Notes: a model not told the origin generated them from the sequence alone. Shown: positions 13,001-24,976, numbered from the stretch's first letter. The stretch: 64,000 bases of DNA from Hyparrhenia diplandra (GCA_015847255.1 JADLZK010001921.1:1-64000); one strand, 5' to 3'. Program-made: numbers and translations.

Positions 13001-16000
13001 AATAACTTTCAGTGATTCATCACGTACCAGAATTTTTACACTATCTCTACATATAGAAACATCATAACATCATTACAGAACCTTCACTGTAACAGGATTA
13101 ATCTGGCACCAGGATTTTATTACTAGTAACCACCCCCAAGCTGGCCACTGCTAATCTACCACTGTGATGTAGGCAAAGTTGGTTGCAGTTGAGGGTTAGT
13201 TGCACTTCAAGTTGGTAATAGCACAGCGGTTCACTCAAGCAAGCATAAAAAGCACTAAACCCGAAAAAAAAAATATCAGGATATCGTAAAAAAAAAAAAA
13301 AAAAAGTTGGTGTCAAATTCCCCTATACTTGTCAAAAAACAAAATATTTCTGTTCCATTTCTCTTGCATTGAACAGCAGAAGACAAACCAGTTAAAAAAT
13401 CAACTCATATGATGTGCATGAAATTCCAGCAGATGCATGGGCTAAAAATTGGAGTAGACATACTTTGTTTTGTTAAAACAATACCATCCGACTTCACATG
13501 CAAAAGGTCAACACAAGAAAGATCATGCTCCTCAAGCCCCTGCATTAACCAATCATCGCTTAGAACTTAGAAACCATGATAGTGAAGTGGCAATCTGAAT
13601 GAAAATGGAGATGGTTGGGAAGCGCAAGATCTGCATCTAAACCTTGTGCAATTTAATAAGGTTATGCCTCGAAATCATAATTTTTCTATCCTCTTCAATC
13701 TGATTATTAAAAACTCGTAGTTGTTCATCTTCCTGTAAGTAAATAAAGTAAAAAAAAAGAAAGAAAAGAAAGTTAGGAGCCATCATCAAGCTACAGGGCA
13801 CTTGTAATTGAAATGTGGACAAGGTGCTGTAATTTATTGATTTATAATAATATAAGAGGAGCCATTGTAGCTTCATCACGTGCTGGTACAGTGCATGTCA
13901 ATAGTTTGTTTTGTGTAGTGCAGCTATAAAAACAAGATGGTGAAAGATGCTAACCTCGGGAAGAGGAACAGTTAAACTATTGGTGAAGAGCTTTGACATG
14001 TCACGGACCTTGAATATCTTTCTCCCTTCAGGCCCCCTACCCACTGCTTCAGTGGTGATGGCTGCATAGAAACATTTCAATGAGTCATACGGATTGTGAA
14101 ACATTATAACTGAGAAGCTAAACTTAAAACTTTTCATAGGCAATGACAAAACTACAAAAGAAATGGCAGTCAAAGCTAAATATTATAGGTTTCACAATTT
14201 GTGCAAATAACATTTTGTAAAAAGCTAATAAGCACTTCTCCTTCAAGTAGCAAAATATTCAATTCGTGCTAAAACAGCAGGTTTACATATGTCCAAGTAA
14301 TGACCCACATTATCTATCCACTCTAAGTCTAAGGAATGAAAAACATATGTAATCAGTCATCATTCGCAAACAAGGTACTCATAACTCATAGAATGAACCT
14401 GAACGAGCTTGCTAGACACTCATGCTTCACAATGTAAACCAACTAGCGCTGTTTCATGAATGTGGTAAGGCAAAATAGGAGCAGCAATATAATGGTGCAA
14501 AACTCATCCGTTAGTTACCAAAAGAATGGAATCCTTGACACAATAATAATAAAACCTACCTCAAGCATGTTTTAACATAAAACTGTCAATAAAGGCATTC
14601 GATACAAGTAATGAATAAATAAATCATGATTACAACAGGAAGTAAACAGACAATAACCATATATTAATTTGAACAACATAGGATAATTACCAGTGAAGAC
14701 AGGCGAGAGAGATTCTGGAACAACAGTGCAGATCTTACATGTTCCTTATTATCCTTGGGTGCTGCTGCCAGTATGTTCTGCCCACATATCAACACTATTG
14801 GTCCGGTAAGTCGGTCAAACATTTTCTCAACTCTTTGCACAAACTCTCTGCGATCTGATTTTGAAACTGCTCTAGATAACCATTGAGAACTGTCTGGAAA
14901 GTAGACAATTATTGGCTGTAGAGATGGCAGAACCTACACAGATAAAAGTTCATTTAGCAAGTCCATATAGGGAATTAACTTCTTGAATGAGACCAACACT
15001 GGCAATATTAGAGGATTAAGCCAGCAGTAAGGAATGGTTGCAATATACATATGTAAAGCGCCATATTTTCAAAACTTATGTAAAAAATGCATGTCAAGAT
15101 ATATTTTCACCTCACAAAGTGCTTCAAGTGCGATATGCCAATCGTCTGATTCGGTATCATGATCATGTGCAATATCCTGAGCTAAGGCACAAAGAAATCA
15201 GATGGAATCAAAGTGATGGAATTGTCAAATAAAATCAAGCAGCCATCAGAGCTATAGAGTAGAGGCATACAATCAACCCAGTAAACGGTTGCTGTTCCAT
15301 TTTCCTCCTTGCTAGTTACATCTTCATGGGCATTGTGTGATTTCTCTATAGAAGGATCGAATATGACAGCAACCTGATCCCCATTGACCTCATATACCTC
15401 CCCCCGCTGTCCATTTAATAGACCCCTGTGATTATTAGAGTTAGAAATGTTCCTCTTCAGTCTTCATAATAATCTATAAGAATAATTTTATAAACACAAT
15501 TACAAGAGCAATTTTTTCTATATATGCTAAGTTTCTGCATGCATGGTACAAATATCAATAGCAAAGAACTTTCCACATAAAAAGGACAACAAGAGACAGA
15601 GAGTCAATTGTCTAAGGGGTCGGAAATCAGGTATTTGCCAATACATTTCACTGGAACAGATTTTTTGAAATCCCAAAATACTCAAATAAAGAATACAAAG
15701 TTACCTGAATAGCTCCTATACTAAACTATCATACTTTCAAATTGGAAGACAAGCTCATGAGATATTCAGCATGTTTCAAGTAACAACTGGTGGCCAATAC
15801 TAATTTGTCATGTTTCACATGCTACTAACAATGCATGCTTCAACGTATAAACATCACCCAATTCTATATTGTAACACTGGCAATTCTATTGATAAAGGGA
15901 AGATCGTAATTAAATTTTAACATTGACATGGAGAAAATACTATGCAGAACTACAAGGGGAGGCCAGAACTGGCAATAGCACAAAATCGGGTGTACTACAA

Positions 16001-18812
16001 AATAATTTTGTCCTGTTCATGATATATACCCAGTTACCCACCTTCCACTAATAAAAGTATAGGCATTCCTTGAGCCATCCTGAGTAGGTATTTTCCCCAA
16101 AATGATCCTGTGCAAGGTATATATAGTACATATCAATGTTAACATCAAGAAATTGAACTTTTAACATGGAGGAGCACATTATTGTGATATAAAGCACTTG
16201 TGAAACCAGAACAAAAATATATATATTCTATTTTTCACCACATCACTATGCATCTATGCTTAGCACATGCATGCATGCTCACTTGCTTATTCCAAAGCCA
16301 AACGATCCACACCTATAAGACCAAACCCAAACAAGCCAATGATGATTGATTTTTAGTAAACATAACAAAGATAAGTCATGGTACCAAGCTAAGAACCACA
16401 AAAGTTAACTCGGATCAGCATCTATACTGTATCAAACTTATCAGTTGGTTTGTCCTTCGCATCCACACACATTATCCTACAAAGGTCAATCTTATCCATC
16501 TATTTGACCTCATCCAATGGTTCATCTTGATTTTGTGCTTCATCTTCCTTTATAACAATAAAGAACATTCATGCTGCTAATAATGCTCCTAATCATCCTT
16601 CACCCCCATCACCTGTGTGCATTGCATGCAGGAAAAAAGGTAAGAAAGTCCATAGCCAACAATTACCTCTGATCTGCTTCAACGACTGCAGAGTTCCCAA
16701 CATACTTGACCCTATCTCCTGAAAAGGTACATAACAAAATTAGAAGAAAAAATAAGATTTAAACTCCAACATTGAAAGATCAATTTGAAAGTATAATTTA
16801 AAAAAATTTTTAGATGAAGCAGATTTAACTTCTGAGTTGGTGTAGCTACATACAAGCTATCAATAAAGAGGGGCTAAGCCTCAATTATGATCAGGCAGTC
16901 ATGGACTCATGGGTTAAATTAAAACAATAAAAGTTTATTTTTCAATGCAATATGGTCGATAGTTCACATAGTAAAGTCTGAAGGGAAAAATCATGGGAAA
17001 TTACCCCTTTTGAAAGTCCTTTTCTCTTCTTCTGATGACTCAGGAGTTTCAGAAGATTCTGACACTGTACTTTCTTCAGCACCAACAATTCTCTAAAATA
17101 ACAAGGCGGGGAAAGGATAATTATAAGCCACAAATTTGTGCATGAAGAAAAAAATCATTAAAAAGGGCAGAGAATATGAAATGTTGGTTCCACTTCTCTT
17201 TCCTCTAGTAAGGGAAGAATACTATAAGAAGAGAAGTTATTTGAAACATTGTTTATATATCAACTGTATTTTCTTTTCATTTAAAACCCACTTAACATAA
17301 GATTTTCTAAACTTTTGGTGTCCCCTTCGTTTAGAGAGAAAAAAAGTGGCACGATATCATTTGTCTAGAAGGCCCTGTTTGGTTCCCTAATTTTTAGTCC
17401 CATTTAGTCCCCAACTTACCAAACATGGGCACTAAAATAGGGTCCCTAGTCCACTAGTCTCTCAATAGGGACTAATTGGGACTAATGGTCATGTCTAGTC
17501 CCTAGTCCCAACAATCCAAACACCCCCTAAATGAAACAGGTGAACTTTTCAGAAGCACAGTCAAATGTGTCTTTTCTGTGAAAGCATCGGAAGACACTTC
17601 TTATGCATCTAAGCAGGGAGATAAGATAAGTCACCTTGGCAAATTCCTCGATAGTACAAGGGACCAACTTTTTTAGGTCATCCACAGACTTTTTCAGGTC
17701 TTCCACAGATTTGAGAGCATCCTCATCATCACTTTCACCAGATTTTCCATTGTTGCTTGTCCAATCTTCATCACCGTCGTCTTCCATTTCAGATTCTGAG
17801 TCTTCATCCTCTGACTCAGCATGCTCGTCCTCCTCCTCACTTTCTGAGTAATCCTCCCCATAATCCTACAGATCAGGTGAAATGTGAGGTTTGCGAAGTT
17901 GCATCATGTCTTTATACTTTGTGGAAATGTAGTATCTTACATATGGTGCGAGGACGCTGCTGTCTAGAACCAATAGTGGCACTTGCAACTCATGTGCAAG
18001 AGCTCTAACAAATCTCTCCCTGTAAAGCTCAGTTCCTGCATTAAACAAATTTCACAACCCAAGCATTTATAGCAAAACTAAGCATCCTCAACCATTTATA
18101 GCAAAACTAAGCATCCTCAACCTAGCTGCCTTATACCTGGAGAACTTTGGAGCAATATCCGCCCTCCTGAGGATTCCAAACGTGAGCCATACTCTGACGT
18201 GACAACCTTGTGCCGCAGGTGGGACGCCACACACTCACTCAGCAGCTGTCTCGCATTTTCACTTGAGCATTCAAAAAGGAACAGACACACACACTCTAGT
18301 CGTCAGCCCACTAATGTTAGATGGGTTGAAACAAAACGTCGAACAGATGATGTGAGCTTCTCACTTGACATAGTAGGGGAAATTCTGCCACGAGAGCAAC
18401 CCCTTCTCCCACGGCACGACGCGGCGCAGGAACTCGCTGCGGAACCTCTCCCGCCTGGTGAGGAACGTCGACTCCCGCCGCTTGCAGCCGGTGAGAAACC
18501 GCTCGCCGCTCAGCCACTCCTGCTGGTCCTTCTCCCCGAGCCGCGCGTGCTCCTGCTCGAAGCTCCTGCCGCTGCTCCCCGACGCCGAGGCCGCTGCGGC
18601 GCCCTCGCCTCAGCGCTCCCGACGCCGCCCTTGGAGCTATAAAACCGGCACAGCCGTCGGGCAGCACCAGGCGGCCGCGGCGCCCTGAGCGCGCTGAACC
18701 TCCTGACGAAGGAACCTCCACTGACGCCGGTGGCGGAGATGCCGAGGGAGCTTGAATTGCTCCACATCGGAGGGTGCAGGAGGAGGCAGCGCAGCCGCAT
18801 CGCGTGGTACAT
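7003..18812 (-). CDS. AAA-type ATPase, At1g50140/At3g19740-like (23 exons, carries indels)
   Basis: Exons: 18812-18365, 18261-18137, 18035-17941, 17865-17635, 17092-17005, 16718-16667, 16107-16042, 15425-15271, 15181-15111, 14933-14691, 14061-13955, 13732-13643, 13539-13464, 12733-12638, 12519-12450, 12344-12165, 10594-10472, 8469-8386, 7949-7765, 7675-7537, 7423-7364, 7263-7192 and 7116-7003. They sum to 2970 nt, about 989 residues. The N-terminus is Arg/Ser-rich and could target mitochondria (inference). The middle has an acidic stretch and an EKVIGWARNHYL segment. The C-terminal AAA module has Walker A GPPGTGKT, Walker B VIIFVDEVDSLLG, sensor GATNRPFDLDDA, the arginine-finger region RRLPRR, and a Vps4-like C-terminus ending SPFGFGN. 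Single-base losses near 18600, 14005 and 12646 and gains near 12316, 12246 and 12188 break the frame, but all splice sites are intact. Sequence error is the likeliest cause. The precise cellular role of this subfamily is not shown here. Confidence 0.93.
8620..9120. mobile_element. Stowaway-like MITE in an intron, with a nested insertion
   Basis: The left end starts CTCCCTCTGTCCC and the right end finishes GGGCGGAGGGAG, an inverted pair typical of Stowaway elements. TA dinucleotides flank both ends (8618-8619 and 9121-9122). The interior matches the usual short element only at its two ends. Roughly 8688-9020 is foreign DNA that begins with a long T run, resembling a reversed retroposon tail. 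It sits in the 2-kb intron between AAA-ATPase exons 10594-10472 and 8469-8386. Confidence 0.8.
8979..9018 (-). mobile_element. Truncated 40-bp retroposon tail with 18-bp target duplication
   Basis: A 40-bp piece read on the minus strand ends in GTT repeats after the motif CTTGGGACTAAAGGC, a dispersed plant retroposon tail. It is flanked by perfect 18-bp direct repeats, GTACCGCAAATATTAATA, at 8961-8978 and 9019-9036. That is the hallmark of target-primed insertion of a 5'-truncated LINE or SINE. The family name is uncertain. Confidence 0.8.
9340..9493. mobile_element. 154-bp MITE with GGGGTGGTAA terminal inverted repeats
   Basis: The ends GGGGTGGTAA and TTACCACCCC are perfect inverted repeats and are bordered by TA on both sides (9338-9339 and 9494-9495). 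The interior has no ORF. It lies in the same AAA-ATPase intron as the Stowaway element. The TA duplication suggests a Tc1/mariner-related MITE. Confidence 0.7.
10201..10362. repeat. Three tandem copies of a 58-bp unit in an intron
   Basis: Copies begin with ATAGTGGAC at 10201, 10259 and 10317 and share the core CTTGCATGTCAAGA. They lie inside a larger repeat-like block, about 10076-10400. That block starts with the palindrome AGGAGAATTCTCCT and ends in ATTAGAGTTATAGATTATAG, ends often seen on dispersed grass repeats. It is in an AAA-ATPase intron. Confidence 0.75.
11083..11260 (+). mobile_element. Probable tRNA-derived SINE in an intron
   Basis: The left end TAGCTTGGATGGTTAG resembles a pol III A box. 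About 45 bp downstream, GGCTCAAATCC resembles a B box. This spacing is typical of tRNA-derived plant SINEs. The 3' end was not pinned down and no target duplication was confirmed, so the limits are approximate. Confidence 0.5.
11400..11530 (-). mobile_element. Probable tRNA-derived SINE, minus orientation
   Basis: Read on the minus strand, GAGCTAACTTAGTTGG (A-box-like) is followed by CCCAGGTTCAAGTC (B-box-like) and then a T/A-rich tail of TAA repeats. This matches the layout of tRNA-derived SINEs. Limits are approximate. It sits in the AAA-ATPase intron between exons 12344-12165 and 10594-10472. Confidence 0.5.
12098..12146 (-). mobile_element. Retroposon tail inserted at a splice donor
   Basis: This is the same CTTGGGACTAAAGGC plus GTT-repeat tail as at 8979-9018. 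It is flanked by near-identical 18-19 bp repeats at 12079-12097 and 12147-12164. The right-hand repeat is the first 18 bases of the intron after AAA-ATPase exon 12344-12165, and includes the splice donor GTATGT. The insertion therefore copied the donor sequence. Confidence 0.75.
17371..17527. mobile_element. MITE with GGCCCTGTTTGGTT-type ends in an intron
   Basis: The left end GGCCCTGTTTGGTT and right end AATCCAAACACCCCC form imperfect inverted repeats around a short non-coding core rich in CTAGTCCC/GGGACTA motifs. It lies in the AAA-ATPase intron between exons 17865-17635 and 17092-17005. The superfamily (hAT-like or other) is not settled because the target duplication is unclear. Confidence 0.6.
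18064..18121. repeat. 29-bp tandem duplication in a short intron
   Basis: The unit CATTTATAGCAAAACTAAGC plus nine more bases occurs twice in immediate succession and identically, at 18064-18092 and 18093-18121. It fills much of the 101-bp intron between the second and third AAA-ATPase exons. Confidence 0.9.
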
Positions 18813-21800
18813 CTCGGGCGGCTCTAGGACCAGATGGTGAGGAATCGTCAGCCTAGATCGTTTGCTTGAGCATCTGAAGCGAAGCTAGGAGCGAATGGTG
18901 GTGTGGGAGCCTGGGAGGATCGGAACGAAACCGGAGCAGGATGGCGGGTGGCCGGAGACGGTGGCGCACGGCTGCGGGCGACGGAGAGGAGGGAGACGCC
19001 ACGGCACCACCGCTCCCACTCCAGGTTTCGGCTAATCCGCTTCTCACGCCGTGCCGCTCCTGCGCTGCAGCGCTGGGCCAGTTGGACACAACATCAACAA
19101 AAACCATGGATCCAGGTCCTTTGTGAGAACCTAGTGGGCTGTCGGCAGTCATTATAACGGCCCGCTTTGTTGGCATCACCAGTGGGCGTACGAGGGCCCT
19201 AACGAGAATAATTGTTTACGGGCCCAATACCATAGTTTTCTCTTCGTTTCCTAGCCGATCCTGGATTTGCATAATGGCCCATGTCCATTTCAAACGTCTG
19301 GATGGTCAGGCCCAGGTATCTCTGTAGTCTTCTTCTTTACTATATGACTTGACTTATATGAGAACAATCTTTGGAAGAAGAGAAGATCTGACTCTATATG
19401 AGGAATTGCAGGTTGCAATATGACGAGATCACGAGCAGGAAGAGATCTAGCTAGAGCATCGGATCGATACCAAGCGTGCAGTTCTAACTCACGAACCATC
19501 GAGTTTGGCCGAAAAGGCAGAAAGAATGGAAGAAATGAGCTGTCTTGGTGAGTGGTCGCCCACAGGGTCGAGTGGTACTCTCACAGAACTTTAGGCATCA
19601 TCTTTTTGCAGCACCATTTCCCTTTCTAGATTCAGCAGCAGCAGGCTCCTACAGCTCACCAAAAAGCGGTGTACTCGTCTTCGCAGTTACTCTAGCTGAG
19701 CTGAGATTTTTTTTTTTTTATAATGGATAATAAAATCCGGCCTCTACATCCGGAGATGCATCTGACCAATTATTACGAGTTTGTAGAAATGAAAAACAGG
19801 TGCCACCGAGTGTTGCGTGACATAGACATTAACACTAAAGCAAACGGAACAAATTCTTCCACCCTCTATTGGAAATTTCTAGAGCAACCATCTCCAATTG
19901 CTTGCTCAATGTAATGAGGGCATCCTTTGCTTGCCAAAGACGCCGCTCGCTTTAAACGCACCAATAAGCTCCCTGAAAATAACCTCGCATAATAGAGTTA
20001 GATTTCAATTTTTTTAAAAATCGTGTCATTTACGACATCTCCGGATGGCCTAGAATAAAGGTCGCCACACCAACCCAAAACAGTGGCTTAGAATGTTTAT
20101 GTTGATTATGCCGGATGAGTCTTCAGTTCAATGCGGTAGCTCGGAATTGTTCAAACGGTAAATGCGCTGGCTAAGGCCTTGTTTAGATGTCAGAAAAATT
20201 TGTAAAAAGCATTGTTGAAACTACTGTAGCACACTATAGCACGTTTCGTTTGTTTGAGGTAAATATTATCATATCATGGGGTAATTAGACTCAAAAAAAT
20301 TGTCTCGCAATTATTAACATCTAAACTGTGTAATTAGTTATATTTTTAACTATATTTCATACAATCGAATATACGTCTTTTGGTGTATTTAATGTGATGT
20401 GATGGAGAGAGAGTGGAAAAACTTGGAAGTTGGATTAGAAATTTAGCCATCTAAACCAGGCCTAAGACCCCGTCCAATGCAGCTCAATAAACCAAAAAAC
20501 CGTGCTATCAGAAAAAGGTATTGCTTCATGGAGCCTGGTACATATGTCAGCACTTTGCGAGCCACGACCGATCACCGATCCTAATTCCTATTAAACGAAT
20601 AGTTCTAGCTTCTAGGGGTGACTGATTGTATCATTGAACCCGCCGTACCGTGGTCCTCCACGCGCGTGAAGAAAAAGAAGAACGATCCCGATCACCCATC
20701 CCAATCACAGACACAGCCAATTCGATGGATCACGCATACCTGTCTGTCATGCAACCAAACCAATCCGGCAAATCCCAGATCCAACCTGTTCCGAACTAGG
20801 GAGTAAAAGAATAGCCCTCCTCGCCATCAGAATTCAGACCGTCAGCACAAAAAATTAAGCTAAACCTTCAAAGAAGTGCGGTGCACTACTAACCGGGAGC
20901 CATCGATCAGAATTCAGAACCCGACGACAAACCACCGACTAGTGCTGAATTGCTGATTGCTGAAGCCGGCTCGGCTGGGCAGGTGAGTTGACATGCCATG
21001 CCACCCGCACCGCCACTCCTGTCTGAAAGTGGAAGCAGCCGACGGGCACGGGCACTCGCGCGCCCTCACCTGCTCGGCACGGTCAGCAGTCGCCGGTCGG
21101 CACTCGGCGCCACCAACCAACAAACGAAAGAAAATTTCCCCAGGTTTCGTGCCCAAAAGGGTCGGAAACTTCGAATCGCCCTCGCATCGGTCCAACTCCT
21201 GCGGCGCGCGTCGGTGAGATCGCCGCAGCGCCGTTCAAAGCTTGAACTGAGATCCGTTCTGCGAGCGTAGTCACCTGACCTGACACGGAAGAAAAGTATA
21301 CATGGCGGTGTGCGTTGGACTGTGTAAAACAACCTTTGGCTGGTTCCCAATTCAGACCCGAGCTTTCAGTTTCAGTACGTCGTTGATATATGCGCTTGCG
21401 CGTCGGCGGATTGACATGTATGTACGTTACCGGGTGTGGGGTGATGGACAGTGACACCTAGTTCGCCTCGCTGTTTCAGCTATGCAATTGCGGAGTTTTC
21501 TTAAGCGACAAAGAGAAAAGGGCGAAGCTGCTGCGTTGCAGCGACGGCGACAGGTGCCGGAGGCAATGTGTGATAGCTACTAGCGGAAGGCTAAAAACTA
21601 ATTTGGACATGTGGATTTTAACAAATGGCGCAGAAATTTAAATTTTTGGTGGGGGCCGACCATCTCTTCCGTTCATTTTTTTGAACTGTAGAAAGTATCC
21701 ATTGGACATCCAGTGAACATCCAACTTCCACCTAGAGCTACTAGTCCATCGCTCGCATCGTTCGTTGCAAAGCTTAAGCGTGCCTTCCCCGCGGCGTCGA

Positions 21801-22899
21801 ATTCAAGTTCAGAGTTCACTATCTTCGAACGCCCGGCTTGCTGGGTTCAAAAATACAAGGCACAGTAGGCGACATGAGTGGTCCACGAACAGTATTATTA
21901 ATTTGCAGCAAGGTTAAATACCAAGCTACGTGACGATCAGATAGGTAGATGCACTCGAAATGTTCCCACAGATTCTAAGCGAGCTCGCGCGCCCACATTC
22001 CCACTCGTTCGCCACAACTTGCAAACAGGATTTAATTAGACCATCAAGGGCTGCTGGAAAATGGAAATCCAATCACCATGGCCGCGCTCAGCCACTGCAT
22101 CGCAGATGGTGCTGAGTTGACAGGTCTGGCATTTTTAAGCGTACGGACGTCCAAATTGACAGAGGCTGATCCAAACTCCTGTGCTAGGAAGATCGTGGTA
22201 CAGCCGCTGGACTGCTCGATCCGATGCTGTAGTCTCTCCCGCCGATGCGGATAATCCCCGGCTACTTCCAGCCTATCACAGCCACCAGGAGCCGCTTCCC
22301 GGCGGGCACTGACGAGCGGGCAATGATTCCGCCCACCTGTTGAGCGCGGCCGGGGACTCCACGAAGAAACGGGCACGGGCACGAGGCCACGAGGCCGCGA
22401 CTCCCAACCGAAACGCGCGAGTTATTACGCTTTACGCGCGGACACGGCGGCCACCCGTACCGTGCCGTGAGGCCGTGACCTGAAACGCTCCATTACTCGC
22501 GCGGCTTAAAGCGTTTCCTTTCCCCCCCTCGCATCGCATCGCTGCCAACCTCGGCCTGCCTCAGATCTCGCCCACCTTGCTGCTAGGCTCGCCACTCCGT
22601 CTACCTCCCCGCCTCCATCGCCGTCGACCTCCCCCACGCTTGACTGACCCCATCCGCGCTTAGATTGGTGGCCAGGGCGGGGCGTGACGCGCACAGCTAC
22701 CTACCTACCGGTTCCTTCCTCTGAATTGGCCTGGTCGCAGCTGTTCGACCTCGCTGTTCTTGCCCCCAGCTGCTCTGCTCTTGTCAAGGGATGGTCCAGC
22801 GCTCCTCCAGCAAGGCTCCCCGCCGACATTGAGCTACTGTGCCTTACCGCTGCCGGTTCGGGGCTGCTCTCTGGATCGTACAGTGGCGGCGGCTGTCCG
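18813..22899. other. Intergenic region between the divergent AAA-ATPase and glutaredoxin-like genes
   Basis: The left part should contain the AAA-ATPase promoter and 5' leader. The right part should hold the promoter and leader of the plus-strand glutaredoxin-like gene, with a C/T-rich stretch around 22510-22640. One complete Tourist-type MITE is present (20175-20462). The other ORFs are short and lack recognisable domains. Confidence 0.55.
20175..20462. mobile_element. Tourist-like MITE with TAA target duplication
   Basis: The ends GGCCTTGTTTAGATG and CATCTAAACCAGGCC are inverted repeats with one mismatch. TAA precedes (20172-20174) and follows (20463-20465) the element, as expected for PIF/Harbinger-derived Tourist MITEs. 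Internal motifs such as GTCTTTTGGTGTATTTAATG recur in the copies at 49148-49367 and in the split copy at 32394-36253. Confidence 0.9.
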
Positions 22900-24056
22900 A
22901 TGGGCTGCACGGGGTCCAGGCACGCGCTGCGCGGCGGCGTCCGGGGTGGCGGCCGGTCGCTGCACGCGCGGAGCCGGTCCGCCGGCGTTCACCACACCGT
23001 CGCGCTCAAGTCTTCTACGCTGGGGTCGCTCAGCCTCGACCGGGACGAGGAGATGATGAAGTGGCGCGACGACGGCGGTGTTGTCGGCGCCGCGAAGTCG
23101 CCGCCGCCGCTGCTGCCGCTGAAGCCGCAGCTGATGCGGCGGCAGAAACAGGTGCCGGGATCGCCGGCCAAGACGCCGCAGGTCCGCGAGCCCGAGGTGA
23201 TCAACGTGTGGGGAGCTCATGGACGGCCTCGACGACAGGGACGAGGAGAGCGACCCCGACGGCGAGGAGCGGCGGGAGAAGTCGGCCCCAGGATCCCCGA
23301 GTTCGATCCGGACGTCATCGCCGCGTTCCGGAAGGCGCTGGATGAGATACCCCCGCCGCCGGACGACCCCGGCAATGAGGAGTGTGTCAAGAAGCCAGAC
23401 GGCCCGGGCGGGGGCGTGGGCGGTGACGAGGTGGGCGTCAAGAAGCGCGAGATACAGAGGTTCCCGGGCATCGTGCGCGCGCGGGTCAGCGCGTTCCAGC
23501 AGAGGATCGACGCGAAGCTCGCCAAGCTGGCGCCACCGCAGCCGCAGCCGCCGGCTCTACCGCCCCCGCCGGACAGCGCCAGGAAGGTGGTGCTGTACCT
23601 GACGAGCCTCCGCGGCATCCGCAAGACGTACGAGGACTGCTGGTCCGCCAAGTCGATCCTGCAGACCTACGGCGTGCGCGTCGACGAGCGCGACCTGTCG
23701 ATGCACTCGGGGTTCAGGACGAGCTCCACGCCGCGCTGGGCTCCACCGCGGGCAGCAGGCTCCCGCAGGTGTTCGCGGACGGACGGCACCTGGGCGGCGC
23801 CGAGGAGATCCGCCGGATGCACGAGGCCGGTGAGCTGTCGAAGGCGCTCGAGGCCTGCGAGATGGCGCCCCCGCCGAGCTCCGGCGGCAAGGGCATTGCC
23901 CTGGAGGCGTGCTCCGGCTGCGGCGGCGTGCGGTTCGTGCCCTGCGAAGAGTGTTCCGGCAGCTGCAAGGTGTTCCTCGAGGAGGTGGGCACCTTCAGGC
24001 GGTGTCCCGAGTGCAACGAGAATGGGCTCGTGCGCTGTCCTCTCTGCTCCTTGTGA
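22900..24056 (+). CDS. Glutaredoxin-like family protein, single exon (frameshifted here)
   Basis: One exon of about 385 residues. It starts MGC, a possible N-myristoylation signal, at the ATG at 22900. After a basic, Pro-rich N-terminus comes EFDPDVIAAFRKALDEIPPP. The glutaredoxin fold begins VVLYLTSLRGIRKTYEDC (23587-23640) and continues with the DERDLSMHSGF segment and LPQVFADGRHLGGAEEI. The last ~50 residues (from about 23903) contain four CxxC pairs, a probable zinc-binding unit. The usual CPYC redox site is replaced by SLRG, so classical disulfide exchange is doubtful; Arabidopsis relatives such as At3g57070 share this. Three indels break the frame: +1 in the G run at 23210-23213, -1 in the C run at 23295-23298 and -1 at 23717-23718. 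All are in homopolymers, which favours sequence error. The stop TGA ends at 24056. Confidence 0.9.
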
Positions 24057-24831
24057 AAAATCTCACAGCTGCTATGGGATTGTGGGTTTGTAAGATTTTG
24101 TTGAGTATTTGTCGTTCTAGCTGCGCGTTTGTACAGAAGTTACACGCATGTGTAACTTTATTAGGACTGATCAAGCAAGAGATGACCGTATTTATGTATG
24201 TTTTGTTGATGACTGGATTTGAATGTGTACAAGCACAAGGCGAGTACTCCATAGACGACAACAGTCTAATGAGCAGATTTGCATTCCAATTTCATTTCCC
24301 ACCTCTTGTCGTTTGCTTCTGGAGCACATTGTGGGCGTGTTTCATATAGGCCAAATTCTTGTGCTCGAGCCTGTGCGAGTCAGGCGATATTGTTTGATTT
24401 CGTTTTCCTGTTCACCTGCCGGGCTCCTAGGATGCAAAAGCCATTCTCTCTCCTGCCTCTGGCCGCACGCTCGTGAGTTGCGTTTCTCCATAGCCAGTGT
24501 CGGAGGTAAAAATAATCGGCCCACGAACATTTCTGGCCAGGGAAGAACGAAACAGCTCATCCACTCTAGAAGGGATCTGGCCCAAGACCACCAAGCAAAA
24601 TACCCCCAGTCACATCCCAGGCTGCAAAATAGCTGATAGGAAAAGACCAACCACTGGTCACCTGATCTACAGGCTTGGAGGAGTCGATAAGCATATCACC
24701 TTCTAGCCCACCAGACGGCCCATCTACAAACACTCGGTTAATGGGCTCAACACACCCGCCCGTATATGGGCTCGTTACCCACATTTCGGCCCTCAGTGGC
24801 CCAGGGAAACACAAAAGTAGCCCAACACAGG
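24057..24831. other. 3' flank of the glutaredoxin-like gene
   Basis: The first ~300 bp are AT-richer and probably form the 3' untranslated region. From about 24480 the sequence becomes repeat-like and leads into the LTR at 24832. No further gene is recognised. Confidence 0.45.
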
Positions 24832-24976
24832 TGTTGTTAGAGTCATCAAGAGTGTGGAGAAGAAGGACCAAAGGTGGCCACCATACCGGGCTTGATGAAA
24901 CCGGTCACCACACGCCCGGTCCAACCTCTACCCAAGGGGTTCTGACTCAACAATCCTACTCAAACCACGGCTTATT

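Noticed and set aside
22684..24093. A 469-residue plus-strand ORF taken as the full glutaredoxin-like protein
   Set aside because: Its middle and end are out of frame with the conserved segments, which are in the other two frames. The start at 22900 (MGC) and the stop at 24056 fit the family. The long ORF is open mainly because of GC content.
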